Shown here one piece after another: positions 30,579 through 39,482 of a DNA stretch of 64,000 bases (positions are counted from its first letter, which is position 1; each line of letters starts with the position of its first letter). The translations under genes and the position numbers were made by a program. Under the pieces are notes generated by a model, which saw nothing but the letters and a program-made list of their open reading frames with translations, did no database searches and had not been told where the DNA came from. This DNA is from Pseudomonas sp. ACN8 (GTDB lineage: Bacteria > Pseudomonadota > Gammaproteobacteria > Pseudomonadales > Pseudomonadaceae), in contig NZ_MRCS01000004.1 in NCBI RefSeq assembly GCF_002303925.1, positions 118,645 to 182,644 of the forward strand, written 5' to 3'.

Positions 30579-30665
30579 CTGTAGGAGCGAGCTTGCTCGC
30601 GAAAAAGGTACAGCCGACGCTACTCAGTGCCTGAAATACCATCGCGAGCAAGCTCGCTCCTACAG
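30579..30665. repeat. REP doublet (GCGAGCTTGCTCGCGA type)
   Basis: GTAGGAGCGAGCTTGCTCGC and its inverse between the convergent phaF and phaD. Confidence 0.85.
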
Positions 30666-30685
30666 GGGGGGCGTTGTGGCCAGGG

Positions 30686-31306
30686 TTATTCGTGGTCTTC
30701 CAGATACTCCATCGCCATCTGTTCGGTTGCAGCCTTCATCGACGGCAGCAGGTGCGGCGCCACCAGCATCATGATCTGGTAAACCACCAATCGCACCTCG
30801 CCCTGACGATCAAGAATCCGCTGGTAATCCAGTGAGAACAGCAGCGTCATGGTGATTTGCTCCACCAGTTGCCCCAGTGCCTGGGTATCGCTGACCAGCA
30901 GCCCTTGTGCCTTCAGTCGCGCCAGCAACGACGCCAGTGTGCGCTTGAGTGCATTGAGCAGGTTGCGAATGCCCTTGGCCAGTTTCGGCAGGCGCCCGGC
31001 GAGGTTCGACAGGTCCTGGAACAGGAACCGGTAGTGGGACAGGCGTTCGACGATCAGGTGCAGGAACAGCCAGTATTCTTCGGGTGCCAGTTCAGCATCG
31101 GCCGGTGGATCGAGCAAGGGCGCCAGTTCGCCCTGAAAGCGCTCGAACAGCCCGAGAATCAGCGGTTCCTTGCCGTGGAAGTGGTAGTAGAGGTTGCCCG
31201 GGCTGATGCCCATTTCATTGGCAACTTCCATGGTGGAGACATTCGGTTCGCCCTTTTGATTGAACAACTGCAGGGCACATTCGAGGATCCGGTCGCGGGT
31301 TTTCAT
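30686..31306 (-). CDS. phaD: TetR-family regulator PhaD
   Basis: DNA-binding regulator of the pha operons, 206 residues. N-terminal helix-turn-helix: TRDRILECALQLFNQKG and VSTMEVANEMGISPGNLYYH. The C-terminal helical domain is the ligand/dimer part; in P. putida PhaD it responds to an acyl-CoA-type signal and activates phaC1 and phaI promoters. It is the last gene of the phaC1ZC2D run, 59 nt after phaC2. Confidence 0.93.
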   Translation of the reverse strand: MKTRDRILECALQLFNQKGEPNVSTMEVANEMGISPGNLYYHFHGKEPLILGLFERFQGELAPLLDPPADAELAPEEYWLFLHLIVERLSHYRFLFQDLSNLAGRLPKLAKGIRNLLNALKRTLASLLARLKAQGLLVSDTQALGQLVEQITMTLLFSLDYQRILDRQGEVRLVVYQIMMLVAPHLLPSMKAATEQMAMEYLEDHE

Positions 31307-31365
31307 CCAGTCTTCTTAATGATCGGGTCTTGCCACGGCCAGCAGAGGCCGTGGCTCGTTGAACG

Positions 31366-33048
31366 TCAGCGCACGCGCACGTAAGTACCGGGTGCTGCCT
31401 CCATCGGTGGATAGTTCTGGTTGCCGAGGGCCATGTGGGTTTCCTTCTGCGCGCCGGATCGTTCCTGAATCCAGCCCAGCCATTGGGTCCACCAGCTGCC
31501 ATCGACACGCTTGGCGTCGTAGTACCAGGCCCGTGGGTCGCTGCTTAGTTTGCCGTTCTCGACGTAGTTGGCTTTCGGGTTGCTCGGCGGGTTGAGGATG
31601 CTCTGCACATGACCGCTGTTGGACAGCACGAAGCGGCGCTCGCCGCCGAGCAACAGCGTCGAGCGATACACCGCATCCCACGGCGTGATGTGATCGTTGA
31701 TGCCGGCGACGCTGAAGCTGTCGACGGTGACCTTCTGCAAATCGATCGGTGTGCCACAGACTTCCAGGCCACCTGGGTGGGTCAGCGGGTTGTGCTTGAA
31801 GAAGTCCAGCAGGTCGCCATGCAGGGCGGCCGGCAGGCGTGTGTTGTCGTTGTTCCAGTAGAGAATGTCGAACGCCGGTGGCTCCTTGCCCAGCAGGTAG
31901 TTGTTGACGAAGTAGCTCCAGATCAAATCGTTGGGGCGCATCCAGGCGAAGACCTTGGCCATGTCGCGGCCGTCCAGCACACCTTTCTGATAGGAGCGGC
32001 GCTTGGCGGCTTCCAGGGTCTGTTCATCGGCGAACAGCGTCGCGGGGCTGTCCATCTGACTGTCGAGCAGGCTCACCAGGTAAGTCGCGCTGGACACCCT
32101 GCGCAGCTGCCGCTTGGCCTGCAAGTGACCCTGCAACGCGGCAATGGTCAGCCCGCCGGCGCAGGCGCCCATCAGGTTGACCTCCCGTGCGCCGGTGATC
32201 GCCCGGCAGACGTTCATGGCTTCTTCCACGGCTTCCACGTAGGTCGAGAGCCCCCATTCACGGTGGCGCACATCCGGGTTACGCCAGCTGATCATGAAGG
32301 TTTGCAGGCCGTTTTTCAGCGCGTACTGAACGAAGCTGTTGTGGGGGCTCAGGTCGAAAATGTAGTACTTGTTGATCTGCGGCGGCACTACCAGCAGGGG
32401 CTTGGAGTACTGTTTTTCGCTCATCGGCTTGTACTGGATCAACTCCAGCAGCTCATTGCGAAACACCACGGCACCGGTGGTGGTGGCGACCGTCTTGCCG
32501 ACCTCGAACGCTTGCTTGGTGACTTGCCGGGGCAGGCCATCGTTGTGCAGCAGATCGTCCACCAAATGGCCGATGCCGCGCACCAGGCTGTTGCCGCCGG
32601 AATTGAACAGCTCCTTGACCGCCAGCGGATTGAGCAGGGTGTTGGAGGGCGATACAGCGTCGTTGAGCAGGGCGAAAGCGAAGTGGGCGCGGGCGCGGTC
32701 GTCCGGGCTCATGTCGCTCTCGTCGATCCAGCTCTTGACCTGTTTCTGCCAGCTCAGATAGGCCTGCAGGCTGCGCCGATAAAACGGATTGAGGCTCCAT
32801 GCCGGATCGGTGAAGCGAGCGTCCTGCGGATTGGTCGGGTGCAGGGTTTCGCCCAGCAGCACACGGCCCAGCTGACCGCCGAGTTTGAGGGCATGTCGGG
32901 CGCTGTGCACCGGATTGCGCAAGCCATGGGCGGCCACACTGCGCAGGGTCGACAACAGATCCCGGCCGCGCAGGCCGGTAATCGCACTCTGTGCATTGAT
33001 GAACGCGGCGGGAGTCGGTAAGGAGTCCCTCGCTGGTTTCTCGCGCAT
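31366..33048 (-). CDS. phaC2: class II PHA synthase 2
   Basis: Polymerises R-3-hydroxyacyl-CoA (C6-C14) into medium-chain PHA at the granule surface; 560 residues. An N-terminal domain of about 200 residues precedes an alpha/beta-hydrolase catalytic part with the lipase-like box GACAGG (catalytic Cys), the Asp in VAGINDHITPW and the His in SNSGHVQSI. It is a paralogue of phaC1, and the two flank phaZ as in other pseudomonads. Confidence 0.96.
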   Translation of the reverse strand: MREKPARDSLPTPAAFINAQSAITGLRGRDLLSTLRSVAAHGLRNPVHSARHALKLGGQLGRVLLGETLHPTNPQDARFTDPAWSLNPFYRRSLQAYLSWQKQVKSWIDESDMSPDDRARAHFAFALLNDAVSPSNTLLNPLAVKELFNSGGNSLVRGIGHLVDDLLHNDGLPRQVTKQAFEVGKTVATTTGAVVFRNELLELIQYKPMSEKQYSKPLLVVPPQINKYYIFDLSPHNSFVQYALKNGLQTFMISWRNPDVRHREWGLSTYVEAVEEAMNVCRAITGAREVNLMGACAGGLTIAALQGHLQAKRQLRRVSSATYLVSLLDSQMDSPATLFADEQTLEAAKRRSYQKGVLDGRDMAKVFAWMRPNDLIWSYFVNNYLLGKEPPAFDILYWNNDNTRLPAALHGDLLDFFKHNPLTHPGGLEVCGTPIDLQKVTVDSFSVAGINDHITPWDAVYRSTLLLGGERRFVLSNSGHVQSILNPPSNPKANYVENGKLSSDPRAWYYDAKRVDGSWWTQWLGWIQERSGAQKETHMALGNQNYPPMEAAPGTYVRVR

Positions 33049-33164
33049 GATTCAACACTCCTTCGTCTTCAGGCCAAAAACAAATACACCGAACCAGAAC
33101 ACCATAGACGCTGTAACGGGTTGTTGCGCGGCGTGGCGTCCTGCCAACCGCTGAGGCAGCGGTT

Positions 33165-34019
33165 TCAGCCGCCCAATGGCGCCGGACGCGGATGCATTAC
33201 TGCGCGCTGGCGCTCCTCTTCCAGGAATTTCATGATGATCGGGGCCACCGCTTCAGCCCGGGTAATCAGGAACAGATGCCCGTCATCGATGATGTGCAAC
33301 TGGGCGTTGGGAATCCGCCAGGCCAGCAAGCGCATGTTGACCAACGGGATCAGCGGGTCATCGTCGCCGGCCAGCACCAGGGTCGGCTGGCGGATCTTGT
33401 GCAACCAGTGGATGCTGGTCCAGCCGAGGCCGGCGAACAGCTGCCAGTAGTAACCGAGCTTGCCCGCCGAACGCACCTTGGCCGCATGGCTGGCGGCCAG
33501 CGTCGGGTCGCGACGGAAAGCGCCGCCGTAGATCATCGGCGCAATACGGATCACGTGGGACGGCTGGATGTAACGTCGAGGGCTGGCCATCATCCACAGC
33601 ACCTTCGGTTTGCCCGGCACCATCACCGCGCCCGCCGCCGTTGCGGCCAGCACGAGTTTTTTGCAGCGCTCCGGATAGTCGTAGGCAAACTGTTGGGCCA
33701 GGGCGCCCCCCCAGGACACACCGATGACGTTGACCTGCCCGTAGTCGAGATAGTCGAGCATCCGCGCCGTGAGTTTCGCCAGGCTCGGAAAACGGTACGG
33801 CCGGTTCGGTGTCGACGAACCGCCGACGCCGGGTACGTCGAAGGCGATGACTTCCAGGTCCGGGTCCAGTGCCGCGATGAATGGGAACACCAGCTCCAGG
33901 TTGGCGCCGATGCCGTTGAAAATCAGCAGGGGCGTCAAGTGAGGCTTGCCGGGGCGTACCGCCGTGCGGAGCGTCTGGCCATCCAGATCGACGGTACGGA
34001 ATATGAAGGGTTGCGGCAT
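33165..34019 (-). CDS. phaZ: intracellular PHA depolymerase
   Basis: Serine hydrolase that mobilises stored medium-chain PHA; 284 residues. Motifs: FNGIGANLELVFPF (oxyanion region), nucleophile elbow GVSWGG, acid in AGDDDPLIP and His in DDGHLFLIT. ATG 34019 (MPQPFIFRTVDLDG) is the family start; 28 extra in-frame codons upstream run into the REP doublet. It lies between the two synthases, allowing turnover of the same granule. Confidence 0.95.
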   Translation of the reverse strand: MPQPFIFRTVDLDGQTLRTAVRPGKPHLTPLLIFNGIGANLELVFPFIAALDPDLEVIAFDVPGVGGSSTPNRPYRFPSLAKLTARMLDYLDYGQVNVIGVSWGGALAQQFAYDYPERCKKLVLAATAAGAVMVPGKPKVLWMMASPRRYIQPSHVIRIAPMIYGGAFRRDPTLAASHAAKVRSAGKLGYYWQLFAGLGWTSIHWLHKIRQPTLVLAGDDDPLIPLVNMRLLAWRIPNAQLHIIDDGHLFLITRAEAVAPIIMKFLEEERQRAVMHPRPAPLGG

Positions 34020-34064
34020 GCTTCTGGCCCTGTGGGTCGCTTTTTCAAGTTCATCCCCAATCCC

Positions 34065-34166
34065 CTGTAGGAGCGAGCTTGCTCGCGAAAAACGCAAAGG
34101 CAACGCATTTATCCAGACAGCACGCGTTATCGTTGACGTTCATCGCGAGCGAGCTCGCTCCTACAA
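34065..34166. repeat. REP doublet with conserved centre (GCGAGCTTGCTCGCGA type)
   Basis: Same class and closely similar centre (about 34090-34142) as the doublet at 11736-11837. It lies in the phaC1-phaZ gap. Confidence 0.85.
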
Positions 34167-34183
34167 GGGGCGAGGTGTGTCAG

Positions 34184-35863
34184 TTACCGCTCGTGCACAT
34201 AAGTGCCCGGCGCGGCTTCACCCGCTGGATAGGCCTTGTTGCCCAATTTCAGCGGAGCTTTTTTCAGGTTGCCCGAACGCTGTGCCTGCCATGCCTGCCA
34301 GTGCAGCCACCAGGAGTCGGCGTGCTTGGTCGACTCTTCCTGCCAGTCATCGGCATTGGCGGGCATTTCGGCGCTGGTCATGTAGCGCGATTTCGGATTG
34401 CCCGGCGGGTTCAGAATGCTCTGGATGTGCCCGCTGCTGGACAGCACGAATTCAACGTTGCCGCCGAATAGTTGCGCCGACTTGTAGCAGGAGCGCCACG
34501 GGGTAATGTGGTCGCTGGTGCCGGCGAGCGAGAAGATGTCGGCGGTGACCTTCTTCAGATCGATCGGCGTACCGCACACTTCCAGTGCATCGGCACGGGT
34601 CAACGGGTTACTTTTGAACATCTCGATCAGATCGCCATGGAACGCGGCGGGCAACCGGGTGGTGTCGTTGTTCCAGAACAGGATGTCGAATACCGGCGGC
34701 TCGTTGCCCAGCAGGTAGTTGTTGACCCAGTAGTTCCAGATCAGGTCGTTGGGGCGCATCCAGGCGAAGACTTTCGCCATGTCGCGGCCTTCCAGTACAC
34801 CGGCCTGGTACGACTGGCGCTTGGCGGCTTCGAGGGTTTGCTCGTCGACGAACAGGGCCACGTCGCTGTCCAGGGTGGTGTCGAGCACGCTGACCAGCAG
34901 GGTCAGGGCATTGACCTTGTTCTCGCCTATTGCCGCGTAGTGGCCCAGCAGCGCGGTGCAGGTGATGCCGCCGGAGCAGGCACCGAGCATGTTCACGTCT
35001 TTGCTGCCGGTGATGGCGGTGACCACATCGACCGCTTCCTTGAGCGCTTCGATGTAGGTCGACAGGCCCCACTCGCGTTGCTCCTTGGTCGGGTTGCGCC
35101 AGCTGACGATGAAGGTCTGCACGTTGTTGCGCAGGCAGAACCGCGCCAGGCTCTTTTCCGGGCTCAGGTCGAAAACGTAGAACTTGTTGATCTGCGGCGG
35201 TACCACCAGCAGTGGGCGTTCATGCACCTGCTCGGTGATCGGCTTGTACTGGATCAGCTCCAGCACGTCGTTGCGAAAGACCACCGCACCCTCGGTTACG
35301 CCAAGGGTCTTGCCGACCTCGAATGCGCCCATGTTGACCTGGCTCGGCATGCCGCCGTTATGCACCAGGTCCTTGGCCAGATGCGAGAGGCCATCGAGCA
35401 GGCTCTTGCCACCGGTTTCGAAGAAGCGCTTGACCGCCGCCGGGTTGGCCGCCGTGTTGGTCGGGGCGAAGGCCTCGGTCATGAGGTTGATCACGAAGTG
35501 CCCGCGGCTGACGTCCTTGGCCGGCAGGTTGCTGTCGTCGATCCAGTCGTGGAGCTCCTTGCGCCACGCCAGGTAGGTTTGCAGATAACGTTTGTAGAGC
35601 GGGTTCTGGCTCCAGGCCGGATCCGCGAAGCGACGGTCATCGCTGGTCGGCAGCAGCTCGGATTTGCCAAGCAGCACGTTCTTGAGTTCAAGGCCGAAAT
35701 GAGCGACATGCCTGGCGCTGTGAATCGGTTGCTTGATGGCCTGCCTGAGCACCATTCGAGCAGAAGCCAGTAGATCCTTTCCACGCAGTCCAACGACAGG
35801 ATTCAGCCCCAAGGTGTTTTCCGAGGCTTGACTCTTCAAGTCATCGTTATTCTTGTTACTCAT
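34184..35863 (-). CDS. phaC1: class II PHA synthase 1
   Basis: Main medium-chain PHA synthase, 559 residues, cytoplasmic and granule-bound. Catalytic Cys is in GACSGG, Asp in LAGTSDHITPW and His in SSSGHIQSI. Product and order (C1-Z-C2-D) match the canonical Pseudomonas cluster. A sigma-54-like promoter (35990-36005) and nested palindromes (35890-35934) lie in its 258-nt upstream gap. Confidence 0.97.
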   Translation of the reverse strand: MSNKNNDDLKSQASENTLGLNPVVGLRGKDLLASARMVLRQAIKQPIHSARHVAHFGLELKNVLLGKSELLPTSDDRRFADPAWSQNPLYKRYLQTYLAWRKELHDWIDDSNLPAKDVSRGHFVINLMTEAFAPTNTAANPAAVKRFFETGGKSLLDGLSHLAKDLVHNGGMPSQVNMGAFEVGKTLGVTEGAVVFRNDVLELIQYKPITEQVHERPLLVVPPQINKFYVFDLSPEKSLARFCLRNNVQTFIVSWRNPTKEQREWGLSTYIEALKEAVDVVTAITGSKDVNMLGACSGGITCTALLGHYAAIGENKVNALTLLVSVLDTTLDSDVALFVDEQTLEAAKRQSYQAGVLEGRDMAKVFAWMRPNDLIWNYWVNNYLLGNEPPVFDILFWNNDTTRLPAAFHGDLIEMFKSNPLTRADALEVCGTPIDLKKVTADIFSLAGTSDHITPWRSCYKSAQLFGGNVEFVLSSSGHIQSILNPPGNPKSRYMTSAEMPANADDWQEESTKHADSWWLHWQAWQAQRSGNLKKAPLKLGNKAYPAGEAAPGTYVHER

Positions 35864-35889
35864 CTACGACGCTCCATTGTCCTGAGACG

Positions 35890-35934
35890 AGTACCGGGTC
35901 CTGCTGTGTAGTCACACAGCCAATGCCAGGTACT
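35890..35934 (-). promoter_or_regulatory. nested palindromes in the phaC1 leader
   Basis: Inner repeat GCTGTGT-AGTC-ACACAGC (35903-35920) is enclosed by AGTACC (35890-35895) and GGTACT (35929-35934). It lies 27-71 nt before the phaC1 ATG and downstream of the sigma-54-like promoter. It could be an operator (PhaD is the local TetR regulator) or an mRNA hairpin. Confidence 0.5.
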
Positions 35935-35989
35935 GCTGCTCGGGGTGACCGTTAATTCTGCATCGCTGCTTTTTTAATGCAGAGAGCAC

Positions 35990-36005
35990 TGCAGGGAACT
36001 TGCCA
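35990..36005 (-). promoter_or_regulatory. sigma-54-like promoter of phaC1
   Basis: Minus strand TGGCAAGTTCCCTGCA has GG and GC exactly 10 nt apart, close to TGGCACG-N4-TTGCA. Start predicted near 35979. RpoN-dependent PHA synthesis is known in pseudomonads, which supports it. Confidence 0.6.
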
Positions 36006-36122
36006 GTTCCATTGGTTACCCGAGTTTAATTTTTTTCGCAAGCAGGCCAATCGGCGGCCCTGGAGCGGAGCATTCAAACAGATGAAATTAGAAAATGCCC
36101 TCTAAAGAGCAAGAGGCTCGGA

Positions 36123-36500
36123 TTAGAGCATCAGCTTGACGACGGATTCGTTCGGGTCGCGGGTTTTTCCGGCGGCTTTGAGCTCGGCCAGATAATCATC
36201 CCAGAGTGCGTCATAACGTCGCCCCAGCTCGTACAGATATTCCCAGGTGAACAAGCCGCTGTCGTGGCCGTCGTCGAAGGTCAATTTCAGTGCGTACTGA
36301 CCGGCCGGTTCTACCTTGCTCAGCCCTACGTTGATCTTGCCAAATTGCAGGATGGGTTTGCCGTGGCCCTGAACCTCGGCGGAAGGAGAGTGCACGCGCA
36401 AGAACTCGGCGGGCAGGGTGTATTCCTCGCCGGACGCGTATTTGAGCGTCAGGGTTTTCGAGGCTTTGTGCAGTTTGATGTCGGTGGGGAGTTGGGTCAT
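36123..36500 (-). CDS. DUF971 / gamma-butyrobetaine hydroxylase-like N-terminal domain protein
   Basis: Small protein of 125 residues, a stand-alone DUF971 domain (equivalent by position to PAO1 PA5055). Conserved parts are LKYASGEEYTLPAEFLRVHSPS, KINVGLSKVEPAGQYALKLTFDDGHDSGLF and WEYLYELGRRYD. No Cys pair for a metal site stands out. Function is unknown; related domains appear in 2-oxoglutarate oxygenases and some Fe-S proteins. ATG 36500 gives MTQLPTD; a 28-codon extension upstream lies in REP sequence. It follows hslU. Confidence 0.85.
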   Translation of the reverse strand: MTQLPTDIKLHKASKTLTLKYASGEEYTLPAEFLRVHSPSAEVQGHGKPILQFGKINVGLSKVEPAGQYALKLTFDDGHDSGLFTWEYLYELGRRYDALWDDYLAELKAAGKTRDPNESVVKLML

Positions 36501-36527
36501 GGCCTGAGTTCCGTTATGGGGGGAACC

Positions 36528-36612
36528 CTGTAGGAGTGAGCCTGCTCGCGATGGTGTGTCAGGCAACATCAATGTGACTGACACACCATCGCGAGCAGGC
36601 TCGCTCCTACAA
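36528..36612. repeat. REP doublet (GTAGGAGTGAGCCTGCTCGC type)
   Basis: Long near-perfect inverted pair, including GTGTGTCAGGC/GACTGACACAC in the centre, between the DUF971 gene and hslU. Confidence 0.85.
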
Positions 36613-36619
36613 GTATGGC

Positions 36620-37957
36620 TTACAGGATATAACGGGACAGGTCTTCGTTCTGCGCCAATTCGCCCAGGTGGCTGTTGACGTAGTCGGCATCGATCTGGAT
36701 GACCTTGCCGTCATGGACGCTGGCCAGGTCGCCGGCGCTGAACGACACCTCTTCGAGCAGGCGCTCGAGCAGGGTATGCAGGCGACGGGCACCGATGTTT
36801 TCAGTTTTCTCGTTGACCTGCCAGGCGATCTCCGCGATGCGCTTGATCCCGCTCGGCTGGAACTCGATGCCCAGGCCTTCGGTTTTCAGCAGTGCGCAGT
36901 ATTGCTCGGTGAGCGAGGCGTGAGGCTCGCTGAGTATGCGTTCGAAATCCTCAGGGCTCAGGGCCTTGAGTTCGACACGGATCGGCAGACGGCCTTGCAG
37001 CTCGGGCACCAGGTCGCTCGGCTTGCTCAGGTGGAACGCACCGGAAGCAATGAACAGGATGTGATCGGTCTTGACCATGCCCAGTTTGGTGTTGACGGTG
37101 CAGCCTTCGATCAGCGGCAGCAAGTCGCGCTGCACGCCTTCGCGGGACACATCGACGCCACCGGAATTACCACGCTTGGCCACCTTGTCGATTTCGTCGA
37201 TGAACACGATACCGTGCTGCTCGACCGCTTCCAGGGCCTTGGCCTTCAACTCTTCATCGTTGACCAGGCGGCTGGCTTCTTCGTCGCGCACCAGCTTGAG
37301 CGCTTCCTTGACCTTGAGCTTGCGGGCCTTCTTCTTGCCCTTGCCCATGTTGGCAAACAGGCTTTGCAGCTGGTTGGTCATTTCTTCCATGCCTGGTGGC
37401 GCGGAGATATCGACGCCGGCCATTTCGGCGACCTCGATTTCGATCTCCTTGTCATCCAGCTGACCTTCGCGAAGGCGCTTGCGGAACAGTTGGCGGGTGT
37501 TGGAATCGGCAGTCGGGGCGTCGTCGTTGCTGAAACCCATGCGCGCCGGTGGCAGCAGGGCGTCAAGGATGCGCTCTTCGGCGGCGTCTTCGGCGCGGTG
37601 GCGAACCTTGACGATTTCCTGTTCGCGCAGCAGCTTGATCGCGGCATCGGCCAGGTCACGAATGATCGACTCGACATCGCGGCCGACATAGCCGACTTCG
37701 GTGAACTTGGTCGCTTCGACCTTGATGAACGGCGCATTGGCCAGTTTCGCCAGGCGACGGGCGATCTCGGTTTTACCGACACCGGTCGGGCCGATCATCA
37801 GGATGTTCTTCGGCGTTACTTCAACGCGCAGCTCTTCCGGCAGCTGCATGCGGCGCCAGCGGTTGCGCAGGGCAATGGCGACGGCGCGCTTGGCATCGTC
37901 CTGGCCGATGATGTGGCGGTTGAGTTCGTGGACGATTTCACGGGGAGTCATGGACAT
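36620..37957 (-). CDS. hslU: HslUV protease ATPase subunit
   Basis: AAA+ unfoldase that feeds substrates to HslV; 445 residues. Walker [10 protein letters not shown], the pore motif GYVGRD, an I-domain (about residues 110-240), Walker [10 protein letters not shown], and the C-terminal YIL tail that inserts into HslV. ATG 37957 ([19 protein letters not shown]) matches the Pseudomonas family. It lies 54 nt after hslV and is read from the same heat-shock promoter. Confidence 0.98.
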   Translation of the reverse strand: MSMTPREIVHELNRHIIGQDDAKRAVAIALRNRWRRMQLPEELRVEVTPKNILMIGPTGVGKTEIARRLAKLANAPFIKVEATKFTEVGYVGRDVESIIRDLADAAIKLLREQEIVKVRHRAEDAAEERILDALLPPARMGFSNDDAPTADSNTRQLFRKRLREGQLDDKEIEIEVAEMAGVDISAPPGMEEMTNQLQSLFANMGKGKKKARKLKVKEALKLVRDEEASRLVNDEELKAKALEAVEQHGIVFIDEIDKVAKRGNSGGVDVSREGVQRDLLPLIEGCTVNTKLGMVKTDHILFIASGAFHLSKPSDLVPELQGRLPIRVELKALSPEDFERILSEPHASLTEQYCALLKTEGLGIEFQPSGIKRIAEIAWQVNEKTENIGARRLHTLLERLLEEVSFSAGDLASVHDGKVIQIDADYVNSHLGELAQNEDLSRYIL

Positions 37958-38011
37958 AATATTCAGTGGACCTCAAGCAAGAATGAGCCGTGGTGCGATG
38001 GCTGCACGGGC

Positions 38012-38542
38012 TTACTCGGCGCAGTCCTGCTCCTCAATGGTCTGGGTGTGGTTGGTGAATACACAGATGTCGCCGGCGATACCGAGGGCGGTTTCGACGA
38101 TCTCACGGGCCGACAGGTCGGTCTTTTTCAGCAGTGCGCTGGCAGCTGCTTGAGCGTAAGCGCCGCCGGAGCCCATGGCGATCAGGCCGTCTTCCGGTTC
38201 AACCACATCGCCGTTGCCGGTGATGATCAGGGAGGCGTCTTTGTTGGCGACCGCGAGCATGGCTTCAAGGCGGCTCAGAGAGCGGTCGGTGCGCCATTCT
38301 TTGGCGAGTTCGACGGCAGCGCGCACCAGGTGGCCCTGGTGTTTTTCAAGCTGGCCTTCGAAACGTTCGAAGAGGGTAAAGGCGTCGGCGGTGGCACCGG
38401 CAAAACCGGCAATGACCTGACCGTGGTACAGGCGGCGAACTTTTTTCGCGTTGCCTTTCATCACGGTATTACCAAGGGAAACCTGGCCGTCGCCGCCCAT
38501 GACGACTTTGCCGTGGCGGCGAACTGAAACGATGGTGGTCAA
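38012..38542 (-). CDS. hslV: HslUV protease peptidase subunit
   Basis: Threonine peptidase of the bacterial proteasome-like complex, 176 residues. The mature N-terminus is the catalytic Thr of [19 protein letters not shown], exposed after removal of the initiator residue. The start is therefore TTG 38542, with GGAGA 8 nt upstream, and not the ATG 16 codons earlier, which would bury the nucleophile. A sigma-32 promoter (38589-38616) precedes it. Confidence 0.95.
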   Translation of the reverse strand: MTTIVSVRRHGKVVMGGDGQVSLGNTVMKGNAKKVRRLYHGQVIAGFAGATADAFTLFERFEGQLEKHQGHLVRAAVELAKEWRTDRSLSRLEAMLAVANKDASLIITGNGDVVEPEDGLIAMGSGGAYAQAAASALLKKTDLSAREIVETALGIAGDICVFTNHTQTIEEQDCAE

Positions 38543-38588
38543 GGGAAGAGTCTCCACGCAGCGGGGCGAAAATGCCTTATGCCCATTC

Positions 38589-38616
38589 ATATGGGGGTGG
38601 TGGAGAGGATTTCAAC
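38589..38616 (-). promoter_or_regulatory. sigma-32 heat-shock promoter of hslVU
   Basis: Minus strand GTTGAAA (38616-38610), 13 nt, CCCCATAT (38596-38589). This agrees with the RpoH consensus CTTGAAA-N11-16-CCCCATNT with one mismatch. The start is about 40 nt before the TTG of hslV. Confidence 0.82.
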
Positions 38617-38680
38617 TGTAGGGCGGGAGAGAGGACGAGTGGTGTTTCGCAGGTAAGGTTGTGTTGTCTGGTCTGACGCC

Positions 38681-38745
38681 ATCGCCAGCAGGCTGGCTCC
38701 CACAGGGTTCTGCGCCAACCCTGTGGGAGCCAGCCTGCTGGCGAT
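38681..38745. repeat. perfect REP doublet (GCCAGCCTGCTGGCGA type)
   Basis: Two 29-nt arms (38681-38709 and 38717-38745) are exact reverse complements around a 7-nt loop CTGCGCC. This is the most compact doublet in the window, between the SPOR gene and hslV. Confidence 0.9.
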
Positions 38746-38773
38746 GAACGATGACGCGGTGGTTCTGAAGGAA

Positions 38774-39481
38774 TCAGCGGCTCTGGCGTTGTTGTAACAA
38801 CAAATTGCTGAAGCCTGCGCCCGCCAATTGTTTCTGCGCGGTGGTCAGTTGTTCCCGGTTGCTGAACGGTCCGACCAATACCCGATACCAGGTTTCGTCT
38901 TTCACCGTGCCGGACTCAACCGCCACGGCCTGGCCCAGCAGAATGATCTGCGCCCGCACCTTGTCCGCATCGGTCTCTTTGCGGAACGAGCCAGCCTGCA
39001 GGAAAAACTTCGTCACCGGCGCAGCCTTGACCGGTGGCGCAGGAGGCGGAGTAATCCCGGCCAAAGCAGCCTGGGCGCGCGCGGTGTCGATCTTCGCCGC
39101 TTCGGCCGGGGTGACCGGCGTGGTCGGGATGGCCGGCACTTGCGGCGTCGGCAGGGTCTTCTCCGGCACGGCATCCGGCGGCACGATGACTTCCGATTCC
39201 GGCAGCAAGGTGTAGAAGTCGTACTTCGGCTTCACCGGTTGCGTCGGGCTCGGCGGGGTCTTGTTGGCCTCGGCGATCTTGCTGGCTTTCTGCTGTTGCT
39301 CGACTTTCTCACGCTTGACCGTATCGCTGCCCTTGCCCGGTTCCAGCTTCATCAGGAATACGATGAAGGCGCCGACCGTCAGGCCGATGGCCATCCACAG
39401 CCAGCCCGGGATCGGTTGCTTTGCAGGAGCTTGGTAACGGCTGGCGCCACGCTTGGGTGCAGGTTTTTTCTTGGCGGCCAA
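38774..39481 (-). CDS. SPOR-domain membrane protein
   Basis: Single-pass inner-membrane protein, 235 residues. A Lys-rich cytoplasmic N-terminus precedes TM WLWMAIGLTVGAFIVFLM (about residues 28-45), a Pro-rich periplasmic linker, and a C-terminal SPOR domain (FFLQAGSFRKETDADKVRAQ to the end) that binds denuded septal peptidoglycan. It resembles FtsN in layout, and some databases call it that. TTG start at 39481, one base after the argS stop, with GGAG about 10 nt upstream. Confidence 0.88.
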   Translation of the reverse strand: MAAKKKPAPKRGASRYQAPAKQPIPGWLWMAIGLTVGAFIVFLMKLEPGKGSDTVKREKVEQQQKASKIAEANKTPPSPTQPVKPKYDFYTLLPESEVIVPPDAVPEKTLPTPQVPAIPTTPVTPAEAAKIDTARAQAALAGITPPPAPPVKAAPVTKFFLQAGSFRKETDADKVRAQIILLGQAVAVESGTVKDETWYRVLVGPFSNREQLTTAQKQLAGAGFSNLLLQQRQSR

Positions 39482-39482
39482 C

